Below are positions 23,726 to 32,756 of a DNA stretch of 64,000 nt, piece after piece. This DNA is from PWQG01 sp050486205 (GTDB taxonomy: Bacteria; Pseudomonadota; Gammaproteobacteria; Pseudomonadales; Pseudohongiellaceae). The notes below the pieces were generated by a model. It was given only the letters and a program-made list of their open reading frames with translations, had not been told where the DNA came from and made no database searches. The position numbers were made by a program, and so were the translations under genes. The DNA lies in assembly GCA_050486205.1 (NCBI GenBank), contig JBJHCW010000011.1, forward strand, positions 25,203-89,202, given 5' to 3'. Every line of letters begins with the position of its first letter. The first letter of the stretch is position 1.

Positions 23726-26569
23726 ATGCATGACAGCATCATGGAGTTAATGTGGAGCACTGGCCACCTCAACGGTGGCAACGCCGCCTATGTTGAGGAA
23801 CTCTACGACCAGTTCCTGAAAGATCCTGAACAGGTGCCTGAAGAGTGGAGCAAGTATTTCGAGTCATTGCCGAGCATTGCCGGAAGTGACGCAGCTGAAG
23901 TCTCTCATCGGGAGATACAGGATTATTTCCGGAAAGTTGGCAAGACCAGTCGTTTCATGCCGGTACTCAGCAACGATGTGGTTGTACATTCCGAGCATGA
24001 GAACAAGCAGGTGCAGGTGTTGCACCTGATCAGTTCCTACCGCGTCCGGGGCCATCAGAAAGCCAATCTTGACCCGCTGAATCTGATGCATCGAGAGCGT
24101 GTGCCTGACCTGGATCTTGAGTTCTATAACCTGTCCACGGGCGACTACTCCACCATCTTTCAGACCGGCTCTCTGTTCATCAACAGGGAAACTGCCACGC
24201 TGCGGGAGATTGTAGATATTCTGGAGAATATCTACTGTAAATCCATTGGCTACGAATTCATGCATATTGTGAATCTGGCCGAGAAGCAGTGGATACAGAA
24301 ACGCATCGAATCCAATCACGGTAGCCCGAACTTTTCACCGGATATACGCAAACATTTGCTTGAGCGTCTCACCGCGGCAGAAGGCCTTGAGAAACATCTG
24401 GATTCCAAGTATCCGGGTACAAAACGTTTTGGCCTGGAAGGTGGTGAGAGCCTGATCCCGTTGCTGGATGAGCTGATCCAGCGTTCAGGCAGTTATGGCG
24501 TCAAGGAAGTGGTTATTGGCATGGCCCACCGGGGCCGGTTGAACGTGCTGGTGAATATTCTTGGCAAGAACCCGGCTGAGCTGTTTGACGAGTTTGAAGG
24601 GCGGGCAACCTACAAGAGTTCAGGTGACGTAAAGTATCACCAGGGTTTTTCATCCAATGTGATGACTGCCGGTGGCGAGGTGCATCTGGCCATGGCCTTC
24701 AACCCCTCGCATCTTGAGATTGTTGCACCAGTGGTTGAAGGATCTGTCCGTGCACGTCAGGATCGCCGCAAGGATGATCTTGGCCATAGTGTTGTGCCTG
24801 TCATCATACATGGTGACGCAGCCTTCGCCGGTCAGGGTGTGGTCATGGAAACGTTCCAGATGTCCAAGACCCGCGCTTACTCCACCGGTGGCACTGTGCA
24901 TATCATCATCAACAATCAGGTGGGTTTCACAACCAGCAAGCAGATTGATGCGCGTTCCACCGAATATTGTACTGACGTGGCAAAAATGGTGCAGGCACCC
25001 ATATTCCACGTCAACGCAGATGATCCAGAGGCGGTGCTTTTTGTTACACAGTTGGCACTGGATTTCCGTTATGAATTCGGCAAGGACGTGGTCATAGACC
25101 TTATCTGTTATCGACGCAGGGGACATAACGAAACCGACGAGCCGTCGGCGACCCAGCCTTTGATGTACAAGCAGATCCGGCAACAGAAAACCACTCGCGC
25201 GCTTTATGCCGAGTTGCTGGTGGCTGACGGATTGTTGAGCGAAGAAGAGTCTGATGAATGGAGCAAGAAGTATCGCAAGGCGCTGGATACCGGTGAGCAT
25301 GTGGTAAAGAGCCTGGTCAAGGAGCCCTCGGTCGAGCTCTTCGTTGACTGGAGCCCTTACCTTGGGCATGAATGGAGCCCGAGGTACAACACGTCGATGA
25401 AGCTTGAAAGCTTGCAGGCCATTGCACGCAAGGTCTCCAGTATTCCCGAGTCACTGAAACTCCATCGGCAGGTCAAGAAAATAGTCGATGACCGAAAGGA
25501 GATGGCAGAAGGCGAGAAGCCGGTGGATTGGGGTTTCGCTGAAACGCTGGCGTACGCGTCGATATTGACCACGGGTAATCGTGTGCGTATCACGGGTCAG
25601 GACGTCGGCCGCGGTACTTTCTCCCATCGCCATGCTGTGCTGCACAGCCAGGACGATGGCAAGGAATACCGACCGCTGCAGACCATTGCGCCAGATGAGA
25701 AATTTTTCTCCATTTATGACTCCTTGTTGTCCGAAGCTGCTGTGCTGGCATTTGAATACGGTTATGCCACAACCACACCCAATGCGTTGGTGGTGTGGGA
25801 GGCGCAGTTCGGTGATTTTGCCAACTCAGCCCAGGTCGTGATTGATCAGTTCATCACCAGTGGCGAACACAAGTGGCAGCGGCTCTGTGGTCTGACCATG
25901 CTGCTGCCGCATGGCTACGAAGGGCAGGGGCCCGAGCACTCGTCAGCCAGGCTGGAGCGGTTCCTCCAGCTCTGTGCGGAGCACAACATCCAGGTGTGTC
26001 TGCCAACCACTGCGGCACAGGTGTTCCACATGTTGCGTCGCCAGGTGTTGTGTCCGCTGCGCAAGCCGCTGATTGTCATGTCACCCAAAAGCCTGCTGCG
26101 TCACAAGGAAACTGTTGCGACGCTGGAAGAGTTGGCAGAAGGTACCTTTCAGGTGGTCATCAGTGAAACCGATGATGACGTCAAGCCAGAGAAAGTTGAC
26201 CGTGTCATTCTGTGCTCCGGCAAGGTCTATTACGACCTGCGCAAGGAGCGACGCGAGCGTGGCATCACCAACATCGCCATCATCCGGCTTGAGCAGCTGT
26301 ACCCGTTCCCGGAGGATGACCTAAAGGATGCCATGACACCGTTTACCCACATGTCCGAAGTGGTGTGGTGTCAGGAAGAACCCATGAACCAGGGTGCATG
26401 GTATTCCAGTCAGCACCATATGCGGCGGGTCATCCACGCGTTGAAACCCGAAATCAATCTTACCTATGCGGGCAGGGAAGCATCAGCCGCCGCCGCAGCC
26501 GGTTACCCGGCGCTGCATGAAGAGCAGCTGCGCACATTCCTGGATCAGGCATTGAGTTTTGAAAACTAA
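23726..26569 (+). CDS. sucA: 2-oxoglutarate dehydrogenase E1 component
   Basis: 947-residue thiamine-diphosphate decarboxylase of the 2-oxoglutarate dehydrogenase complex. The N-terminal E2-binding helix is NAAYVEELYDQFLKDPEQVPEEW (about residues 16-38). VIGMAHRGRLNVLVNILGK, IHGDAAFAGQGVVMETFQMS and the ThDP/Mg motif NNQVGFTTS follow. The C-terminal half has FEYGYATTTPNALVVWEAQFGDFANSAQVVIDQF and LPHGYEGQGPEHSSARLERFLQLCAE. Full length and intact. It belongs to one run of genes from sdhC to sucD. Confidence 0.97.
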   Translation: MHDSIMELMWSTGHLNGGNAAYVEELYDQFLKDPEQVPEEWSKYFESLPSIAGSDAAEVSHREIQDYFRKVGKTSRFMPVLSNDVVVHSEHENKQVQVLHLISSYRVRGHQKANLDPLNLMHRERVPDLDLEFYNLSTGDYSTIFQTGSLFINRETATLREIVDILENIYCKSIGYEFMHIVNLAEKQWIQKRIESNHGSPNFSPDIRKHLLERLTAAEGLEKHLDSKYPGTKRFGLEGGESLIPLLDELIQRSGSYGVKEVVIGMAHRGRLNVLVNILGKNPAELFDEFEGRATYKSSGDVKYHQGFSSNVMTAGGEVHLAMAFNPSHLEIVAPVVEGSVRARQDRRKDDLGHSVVPVIIHGDAAFAGQGVVMETFQMSKTRAYSTGGTVHIIINNQVGFTTSKQIDARSTEYCTDVAKMVQAPIFHVNADDPEAVLFVTQLALDFRYEFGKDVVIDLICYRRRGHNETDEPSATQPLMYKQIRQQKTTRALYAELLVADGLLSEEESDEWSKKYRKALDTGEHVVKSLVKEPSVELFVDWSPYLGHEWSPRYNTSMKLESLQAIARKVSSIPESLKLHRQVKKIVDDRKEMAEGEKPVDWGFAETLAYASILTTGNRVRITGQDVGRGTFSHRHAVLHSQDDGKEYRPLQTIAPDEKFFSIYDSLLSEAAVLAFEYGYATTTPNALVVWEAQFGDFANSAQVVIDQFITSGEHKWQRLCGLTMLLPHGYEGQGPEHSSARLERFLQLCAEHNIQVCLPTTAAQVFHMLRRQVLCPLRKPLIVMSPKSLLRHKETVATLEELAEGTFQVVISETDDDVKPEKVDRVILCSGKVYYDLRKERRERGITNIAIIRLEQLYPFPEDDLKDAMTPFTHMSEVVWCQEEPMNQGAWYSSQHHMRRVIHALKPEINLTYAGREASAAAAAGYPALHEEQLRTFLDQALSFEN

Positions 26570-26601
26570 TATCTTGAACACACGAAGTGTAAGGATCAGA
26601 C

Positions 26602-27855
26602 ATGTCAATTGAGATTAAAGCGCCCACTCTGCCTGAATCAGTGCCTGATGGAACCATTGCGACCTGGCACAAGAAGCCGGGGGACAGCGTCAAACAGGAT
26701 GAACTGCTGGTTGATATCGAGACCGACAAGGTGGTTATTGAAGTTGTCTCGCCGTCTGACGGTGTACTTGAGAAAGTTCTCAAGGAATCCGGGGACACAA
26801 TTGTCAGTAACGAACTGATTGCTGTGGTAAAGGAAGGCGCTGCTGAAAGCAAGTCCTCCACCAAGGAAGAGAAGAAGGAAGAGAAGAAGGAGAAGTCCGA
26901 AAAGGCCGATGACGCTGCCGATGAAGATGCCGATGCCGGGAAGAGCAATGCCGACACATCAGACTCACCCATGCTCAGTCCTGCTGCGCGCAAGCTGGCG
27001 GAAGAGAAGGGTATTGATGCGGCGTCCATCAAGGGCAGCGGCAAGGACGGCCGAGTGACAAAGGAAGATGTGATGCGCCATGCCGAGAAGGGTCAATCCG
27101 GCTCCTCAGATGGCAGTCGTGACGAGCCCACTGTGGCTGATATGTCCTCTGGTCGTGTCGAGGAACGCGTGCCAATGAGCCGTCTTCGTGCCCGAATTGC
27201 CGAGCGCCTGCTGGAAGCCAGCCAGTCTACCGCCATGCTGACCACCTTCAATGAAGTCAACATGCAACCGATCATGGAGCTGCGTAACCGGTACAAGGAC
27301 GCGTTTGAAAAGGCGCATGACGGCACACGACTGGGTTTCATGTCATTCTTTGTGCGCGCCAGTGTCGAGGCGTTAAAGCGTTACCCGGCCGTGAACGCAT
27401 CGCTGGACGGCACTGATATTGTCTATCACGGTTACCAGGACATCGGTGTGGCGGTGTCTTCTCCGCGCGGTCTGGTTGTGCCGGTGCTGCGCAATGCCGA
27501 TCATATGAGCCTGGCTCAGGTAGAGTCGAAAATACGTGACTACGGTCTCAAGGCCCGTGATGGAAAGCTGGCGATTGATGAGATGACCGGTGGCACTTTC
27601 ACCATTTCCAACGGTGGCGTTTTCGGGTCCCTGCTTTCCACCCCGATTCTGAATCCGCCGCAGACGGCGATCCTGGGCATGCACAAAATCCAGGAGCGCC
27701 CGATGGCGGTGGATGGCAAGGTTGAAATCTTGCCGATGATGTATCTGGCGCTGTCCTATGATCATAGACTGATTGATGGCAAGGAGGCTGTACAGTTCCT
27801 TGTCACCATCAAGGATCTGCTGGAAGATCCCGCGAGAATCCTGCTGGAAATCTGA
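26602..27855 (+). CDS. sucB: Dihydrolipoamide succinyltransferase E2
   Basis: 417-residue core of the 2-oxoglutarate dehydrogenase complex. The lipoyl domain (residues 1-77) carries the lipoylated lysine in DIETDKVVIEV (Lys at about 43). A long charged linker rich in Lys/Glu/Asp/Ala (about 85-120) follows. Next come the subunit-binding domain (SPAARKLAEEKGIDAASIKGSGKDGRVTKEDV) and the catalytic domain ending in YDHRLIDGKEAVQFL, with catalytic His and Asp. The linker is a shade longer and more lysine-glutamate repetitive than in E. coli. An unusually strong hairpin follows the stop. Confidence 0.97.
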   Translation: MSIEIKAPTLPESVPDGTIATWHKKPGDSVKQDELLVDIETDKVVIEVVSPSDGVLEKVLKESGDTIVSNELIAVVKEGAAESKSSTKEEKKEEKKEKSEKADDAADEDADAGKSNADTSDSPMLSPAARKLAEEKGIDAASIKGSGKDGRVTKEDVMRHAEKGQSGSSDGSRDEPTVADMSSGRVEERVPMSRLRARIAERLLEASQSTAMLTTFNEVNMQPIMELRNRYKDAFEKAHDGTRLGFMSFFVRASVEALKRYPAVNASLDGTDIVYHGYQDIGVAVSSPRGLVVPVLRNADHMSLAQVESKIRDYGLKARDGKLAIDEMTGGTFTISNGGVFGSLLSTPILNPPQTAILGMHKIQERPMAVDGKVEILPMMYLALSYDHRLIDGKEAVQFLVTIKDLLEDPARILLEI

Positions 27856-27880
27856 CTGCGCGGTGATGATTCACGCCTGG

Positions 27881-27913
27881 CTGAGCCACAGCATTTTACA
27901 TGCTGTGGCTCAG
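27881..27913. other. 14-bp perfect hairpin between sucB and lpd
   Basis: CTGAGCCACAGCAT at 27881-27894 and ATGCTGTGGCTCAG at 27900-27913 form a perfect 14-bp stem around the loop TTTAC. Only GTCTTTCC follows, without a true U tract, so complete termination is unlikely. It could reduce read-through into lpd or protect the 3' end of the upstream message. Function inferred. Confidence 0.75.
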
Positions 27914-27994
27914 GTCTTTCCGGACAATCGATTGTCACCGGCAGACACAAGAACAATCAAGTAATGCAATTCAAAATATTTGGTGGGTAAAGTT

Positions 27995-29443
27995 ATGACT
28001 AAGAAATTTGACGTAGTGGTCATCGGATCCGGACCGGCCGGTTATGTTGCTGCCATACGCTGTGGGCAGTTGGGCCTGAAAACCGCATGTGTCGAGAAAT
28101 GGCACAATGACAAGAAGGAGCTGGTTCTGGGTGGTACCTGCCTGAATGTCGGATGCATACCCTCCAAAGCCCTTCTGGATTCGTCGCACAAATACAAGGA
28201 AGCCAGTGAGGGCTTCGAGATTCACGGCATATCACACCAGAAGCTCAGTATCGACGTTCCGGCCATGATCGAGCGCAAGCGCAAGATTGTTGGCCAGCTG
28301 ACACAGGGCGTGAAATCGCTGTTCATGGCAAACAAGGTGGAGTCCTTCCAGGGCACTGGAAAGCTGCTCAAGGGCAAGAAAGTGCAGGTGACCAACGCCG
28401 CTGGAGAGGAAACCGTGCTGGAAGCAGACAATGTCATTCTGGCAAGTGGCTCGGTGCCGATCGAAATTCCGCCGGCGAAGGTGGACAATGAAACCATTGT
28501 TGACTCCACCGGTGCGCTTGAATTTCAGTCTGTTCCAAAACGCCTGGGTGTCATCGGCGCTGGCGTCATCGGCCTGGAACTGGGCAGTGTCTGGTCACGC
28601 CTGGGCGCCGAGGTGACGGTGCTGGAAGCCATGGACGCGTTCATGCCGGCAGTTGATCATCAGATCGCGAAGGAGACCCAGAAGATTCTTGCCAAGCAGG
28701 GTCTGGATATCCGGCTTGGCGCCAAGGTCACGGGGTCCAAGGTCGGAAAGGGCAAGAACAAGACTGTGACTGTGTCCTTTACAGACAAGGATGGCGATCA
28801 GGAGATGGTGTTCGACAAGCTGATTGTGGCAGTTGGTCGCAAGCCCTATACCGAAGAGTTGCTGGCCGGGGATGCCGGCATTGAGCTGGACGATCGCGGT
28901 TTCATCAAGGTCAATGATCATTGTGCCACGTCTGTGGACGGGGTTTACGCAACCGGTGATGTGGTGCGTGGCCCCATGCTTGCTCACAAGGGCTCCGAAG
29001 AAGGTGTCATGGTGGCCGAGCGCATTGCTGGCAAGAAGACCCAGGTCAACTACGATCTTGTACCCTTTGTGGTCTATACCCATCCGGAATTGGCATGGGT
29101 TGGCAAGAACGAACAACAATTGAAAGATGAAGGGGTCGAGTACAATGTTGGCACCTTCCCCTTCAGTGTCAATGGTCGTGCAATGGCTGCCAACGATACG
29201 GAAGGCCTGGTCAAATTACTCTCCGATGCCAAAACCGATCGTGTGTTGGGCTGCCATATTGTTGGCCCCAGTGCTGCCGACCTCGTGCAGCAGATGTGCA
29301 TTGCCATGGAGTTCAGCGCCAGCGCCGAGGATATTGGCCTGACCATGTTCTCACACCCGACGCTCTCGGAAGCAGTTCACGAGGCTGCATTGGCCGCCAA
29401 TGGCCATGCCATCCACGCAGCCAACAAGCGCAAGCGAAAATAA
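27995..29443 (+). CDS. lpd: Dihydrolipoamide dehydrogenase E3
   Basis: 482-residue flavoprotein that reoxidises lipoamide for the 2-oxoglutarate (and possibly other 2-oxoacid) dehydrogenase complexes. FAD fold VVIGSGPAGYVAAIRCGQLG is at residues 8-27. The redox disulfide is GGTCLNVGCIPS (Cys49 and Cys54). The NAD fold is LGVIGAGVIGLELGSVWSRLG. The active-site His-Glu pair is in HPTLSEAVHEA near the C-terminus. The ATG at 27995 is preceded by GGTGGG; upstream TTG and GTG codons at 27980-27983 add only five residues. It is separated from sucB by 139 bp containing the hairpin at 27881. Confidence 0.96.
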   Translation: MTKKFDVVVIGSGPAGYVAAIRCGQLGLKTACVEKWHNDKKELVLGGTCLNVGCIPSKALLDSSHKYKEASEGFEIHGISHQKLSIDVPAMIERKRKIVGQLTQGVKSLFMANKVESFQGTGKLLKGKKVQVTNAAGEETVLEADNVILASGSVPIEIPPAKVDNETIVDSTGALEFQSVPKRLGVIGAGVIGLELGSVWSRLGAEVTVLEAMDAFMPAVDHQIAKETQKILAKQGLDIRLGAKVTGSKVGKGKNKTVTVSFTDKDGDQEMVFDKLIVAVGRKPYTEELLAGDAGIELDDRGFIKVNDHCATSVDGVYATGDVVRGPMLAHKGSEEGVMVAERIAGKKTQVNYDLVPFVVYTHPELAWVGKNEQQLKDEGVEYNVGTFPFSVNGRAMAANDTEGLVKLLSDAKTDRVLGCHIVGPSAADLVQQMCIAMEFSASAEDIGLTMFSHPTLSEAVHEAALAANGHAIHAANKRKRK

Positions 29444-29485
29444 TCCAATCAGCTATTACTAAACACTCATAACGGTGAATGCAGT

Positions 29486-30655
29486 ATGAATCTACACGAA
29501 TATCAGGCGAAACAATTGTTCGCTGACTATGGCCTGCCGGTTTCCAAAGGCTATGCAGTGGACAGCCCGGATGAGGCCGCGGCGGCAGCCACAAAGATCG
29601 GCGGCGACAAGTGGGTGGTCAAGGCCCAGGTCCATGCCGGGGGGCGCGGCAAGGCTGGCGGTGTGAAGCTGGTGGACAGTCCGGAAGAGGTCAGGGCGTT
29701 TGCAGCCAAGTGGCTGGGCAAGCACCTGGTGACCTATCAGACGGACGCCAACGGTCAGCCCGTCAGCAAGATTCTGGTGGAAAGCTGTACCGACATTGCC
29801 CAGGAGTTGTATCTCGGCGCAGTCGTTGATCGCTCCACGCGTCGGGTGGTTTTCATGGCATCCACTGAAGGTGGTGTCGAAATCGAAAAGGTCGCTGAGG
29901 AGACACCTGAGAAAATTCTCAAGGCCATCATTGACCCCCTGGTCGGTGCGCAGCCCTTCCAGGGCCGTGATCTGGCCTTCCGGCTTGGCCTGAATGCCGA
30001 ACAGGTCAAGCAGTTCACCAAGCTTTTCCTGGGCCTCGCCAGGCTGTTTGAGGATCTGGATCTGGCCCTGCTGGAAATCAATCCGCTGGTGATTACCGAT
30101 GAGGGCAATCTGCATTGCCTGGACGGTAAAATCAATATCGATGGCAATGCGCTGTACCGCCAACCCAGGCTGCGCGAGATGCATGATCCGAGTCAGGACG
30201 ATGCGCGCGAGGCCGAGGCGGCCCGATGGGACCTGAACTACGTGGCGCTGGACGGCAATATTGGCTGCATGGTCAATGGTGCCGGCCTGGCCATGGGCAC
30301 CATGGACATCGTGCAGTTGCACGGCGGCAGTCCCGCCAACTTCCTTGATGTGGGCGGTGGCGCAACAAAAGAGCGTGTAACGGAAGCATTCAAGATCATT
30401 CTGTCTGATGACAAGGTACAGGCCGTGCTGGTCAACATTTTTGGCGGCATTGTTCGCTGCGACCTGATCGCCGAGGGCGTTATTGGTGCTGTGGAGGAGG
30501 TTGGCGTCAAGGTACCGGTTGTGGTCCGACTGGAAGGCAACAACGCTGACGTGGGCCGTCAGGTACTGAAGGATAGCGGTCTGAACATCATCGCCGCTGA
30601 AAGTTTGACAGATGCCGCCGAGAAAGTCGTGGCAGCAGCAGGAGGTGCCAAGTGA
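29486..30655 (+). CDS. sucC: Succinyl-CoA synthetase beta subunit
   Basis: 389-residue ATP-grasp subunit of succinyl-CoA synthetase, conserving substrate-level energy from succinyl-CoA. N-terminal MNLHEYQAKQLFADYGLPVSKG, nucleotide-binding VVKAQVHAGGRGKAGGVKL (about residues 44-62), LEINPLVIT with metal ligands, and C-terminal FLDVGGGATKERVTEAFKIIL with VNIFGGIVRCDLIAEGVI are all present. The gene overlaps sucD by four bases (GTGA), with GGAGG before the sucD start. Confidence 0.97.
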   Translation: MNLHEYQAKQLFADYGLPVSKGYAVDSPDEAAAAATKIGGDKWVVKAQVHAGGRGKAGGVKLVDSPEEVRAFAAKWLGKHLVTYQTDANGQPVSKILVESCTDIAQELYLGAVVDRSTRRVVFMASTEGGVEIEKVAEETPEKILKAIIDPLVGAQPFQGRDLAFRLGLNAEQVKQFTKLFLGLARLFEDLDLALLEINPLVITDEGNLHCLDGKINIDGNALYRQPRLREMHDPSQDDAREAEAARWDLNYVALDGNIGCMVNGAGLAMGTMDIVQLHGGSPANFLDVGGGATKERVTEAFKIILSDDKVQAVLVNIFGGIVRCDLIAEGVIGAVEEVGVKVPVVVRLEGNNADVGRQVLKDSGLNIIAAESLTDAAEKVVAAAGGAK

Positions 30656-31524
30656 GCATTCTGGTTAACAAGGATACACGAGTAATCTGCCAGGGCTTTA
30701 CCGGCGCCCAGGGTACTTTCCATTCGGAGCAGTCCATTGCCTATGGCACAAAAATGGTCGGCGGCGTTACACCGGGTAAAGGTGGTCAGACCCATCTGGG
30801 ATTGCCGGTTTTTAATACGGTGGCAGAAGCGGTTGCACAAACGCAGGCCGAAGCCTCGGTGATTTATGTGCCGGCGCCCTTCTGCAAGGACTCCATACTG
30901 GAGGCAGCCTTTGCCGGTATCAAGCTCATTGTCTGTATTACAGAAGGCATACCAACACTGGATATGCTCGATGCCAAGGTCAAATGTGATGAGCTGGGCG
31001 TGCGGCTGATCGGGCCAAACTGTCCGGGTGTCATCACCCCGGGTGAGTGCAAGATTGGCATCATGCCTGGCTATATCCACAAGCCGGGCAAAGTTGGCAT
31101 TGTTTCCCGTTCAGGCACATTGACCTACGAGGCTGTCAAGCAGACGACAGACTTCGGTTTCGGTCAGTCTTCCTGTGTTGGTATCGGTGGTGATCCGATT
31201 CCGGGTTCAAGCTTCATTGATATCCTGGCGCTGTTTGAAAAGGACGACAAGACTGAAGCCATCGTGATGATTGGCGAAATCGGCGGCACAGCGGAAGAGG
31301 AGGCAGCAGCCTTCATCAAGGCCAATGTCAGCAAGCCGGTGGTGTCCTATATCGCCGGTGTCACGGCGCCCGCAGGCAAGCGCATGGGCCATGCCGGTGC
31401 GATCATTTCAGGCGGCAAGGGTACAGCCGACGAGAAGTTTGCGGCACTTCAGGATGCCGGTGTCAGAACCGTGCGAAGTCTTGCCGATATTGGCAAGGCA
31501 TTGCAGGAAGTGACTGGTTGGTGA
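30652..31524 (+). CDS. sucD: Succinyl-CoA synthetase alpha subunit
   Basis: 290-residue alpha subunit carrying the phosphorylated histidine. The CoA-binding segment is VICQGFTGAQGTFHSEQSI (about residues 11-29). GPNCPGVITPGECKIGIMPG follows, then SRSGTLTYEAV. The active-site histidine is in KRMGHAGAIISGGKG (about residue 247). It begins at a GTG overlapping the sucC stop and ends the TCA gene run; a large GC-rich hairpin follows the stop. Confidence 0.97.
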   Translation: MSILVNKDTRVICQGFTGAQGTFHSEQSIAYGTKMVGGVTPGKGGQTHLGLPVFNTVAEAVAQTQAEASVIYVPAPFCKDSILEAAFAGIKLIVCITEGIPTLDMLDAKVKCDELGVRLIGPNCPGVITPGECKIGIMPGYIHKPGKVGIVSRSGTLTYEAVKQTTDFGFGQSSCVGIGGDPIPGSSFIDILALFEKDDKTEAIVMIGEIGGTAEEEAAAFIKANVSKPVVSYIAGVTAPAGKRMGHAGAIISGGKGTADEKFAALQDAGVRTVRSLADIGKALQEVTGW

Positions 31525-31535
31525 CAATGTTTGTC

Positions 31536-31570
31536 GCCGGGAAAATTGCGCTGCCCGCAGCGCCCCCGGC
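31536..31570 (+). terminator. Hairpin after sucD
   Basis: A two-tier inverted repeat lies 12 bases after the sucD stop. The inner stem GCGCTG/CAGCGC (31548-31553 and 31558-31563) has the loop CCCG. It is flanked by GCCGG at 31536-31540 and CCGGC at 31566-31570. No U tract follows, so it may be a weak or Rho-assisted terminator or a 3' stabiliser. Confidence 0.55.
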
Positions 31571-31964
31571 GGCATTCCGGATCGAAATTTTCTGCGTCGA
31601 AAGGTTCAAAAAACGAGATGGGTTGTGTTAGTCTTTATCCGTTCTTTGGCAGGGAAGGCCGAAATCAACGCGATGTGGCGTGATCTTGCCGGGATTGGTT
31701 ACTAAAGTCCACGGCCGGGATTAATTTGTGTAGAAAGGTAACTTTTTGCCGGACGCCAACCAGGGACTCGCAGCAGCATTGGAGAAATGTTTGCTTATGG
31801 TGAACCTGTGATGTTAGAAATAATTAAAGACATAAACAGACAGCACAGAGAAATCAGGAAGAGAAGAAACAGGAAGTAAGTCAGTAGTAGATGTCACATC
31901 CCAGTCCGGATCGGCAGGCAGCCGTTCGGCGCCGGGAGTGTTTAATACAATAACAGGATGGCAC
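31571..31964. other. Intergenic region before the TonB2-type operon
   Basis: About 394 bp that is more AT-rich than the flanking genes. It must carry the promoter of the TonB2-type operon, but no convincing -35/-10 pair or Fur box was recognised by eye. It contains one very short basic reading frame (31811-31879, 22 codons) that may be chance. Nothing else is evident. Confidence 0.6.
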
Positions 31965-32756
31965 ATGAAAAACCGTCGATCATATTTGAAGGTACTGGTC
32001 CCGCTGGCATCATTGCTCGTGGCCGGTTCAACCCAGGCACAGGATGTCGATACGACGCCCATTGGTGAAGCGATGCGAGTCGTTGATCAAACCACCAGGG
32101 CAGCTGTCGAATCGCAGGAAACGATTACTCGCCTCTCCACCTCTGCCAACAGTCTGTTTGAAGAATTCCAGCTCGAAAACGATAACCTTGAAGCCCTGAT
32201 GGTGCTCAACGCCGGCTGGCGTCGCCAGATTGCCGTTCAGGAGCGTGAGCTGGATACCATCAACGAGTCCATTGCCGAAGTACGCAACGTTACCCAGGAA
32301 CTGCCAATGCTGATGCAGAAGATGATCAGCAGCATGGAGCAGTTTGTTGAGCTGGATATGCCGTTCCACCTGGAGCAACGACGCCAGCGTATCGAGTTTG
32401 TCCGACGTGCCATTGACGACCCCAGCGTATCCAATGCCGAACGCTTCCGTCAGATTCTGGTGCTGTACCAGACGGAGAATAACTACGGGCGCACACACGA
32501 AACCTATCCGACAACGCTGACCATCGACGGTGTGGAGCGGGACGTGGATATCCTGCGAGTGGGCCGGGTTGCTCTGGTGTATCAGACCAAGGATCGCTCC
32601 ATGAGCGGAGCCTGGGATCCTGAGGCACGCCAGTGGGTCCGTTTGTCTGACGGTGATTACCGATCTGCCATCAACCAGGGCATTCGCGTTTCCAGCGGCA
32701 TCATCGCACCTGAAATCATTGAATTACCAATCACCGCGCCGGAGTTAGCACAGTGA
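31965..32756 (+). CDS. DUF3450 periplasmic protein, TonB2 locus
   Basis: 263-residue secreted protein with a Sec signal ending STQA-QD near residue 26, followed by a long coiled-coil (about residues 40-125; heptad-like SLFEEFQLENDNLEALMVL and QERELDTINESIAEV). This matches DUF3450, a family found almost only as the first gene of TtpC-TonB2 loci. It probably acts in the periplasm with TtpC, whose exported N-terminal domain is also coiled-coil. The ATG at 31965 follows AGGA. The stop overlaps the next gene (GTGA), which signals translational coupling. Biochemical role unknown. Confidence 0.87.
   Translation: MKNRRSYLKVLVPLASLLVAGSTQAQDVDTTPIGEAMRVVDQTTRAAVESQETITRLSTSANSLFEEFQLENDNLEALMVLNAGWRRQIAVQERELDTINESIAEVRNVTQELPMLMQKMISSMEQFVELDMPFHLEQRRQRIEFVRRAIDDPSVSNAERFRQILVLYQTENNYGRTHETYPTTLTIDGVERDVDILRVGRVALVYQTKDRSMSGAWDPEARQWVRLSDGDYRSAINQGIRVSSGIIAPEIIELPITAPELAQ

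Noticed and set aside
31571..31964. Fur box or iron-responsive operator before the TonB2-type operon.
   Set aside because: No GATAAT-type hexamer array resembling a Fur site was seen; the region is AT-rich but not patterned.
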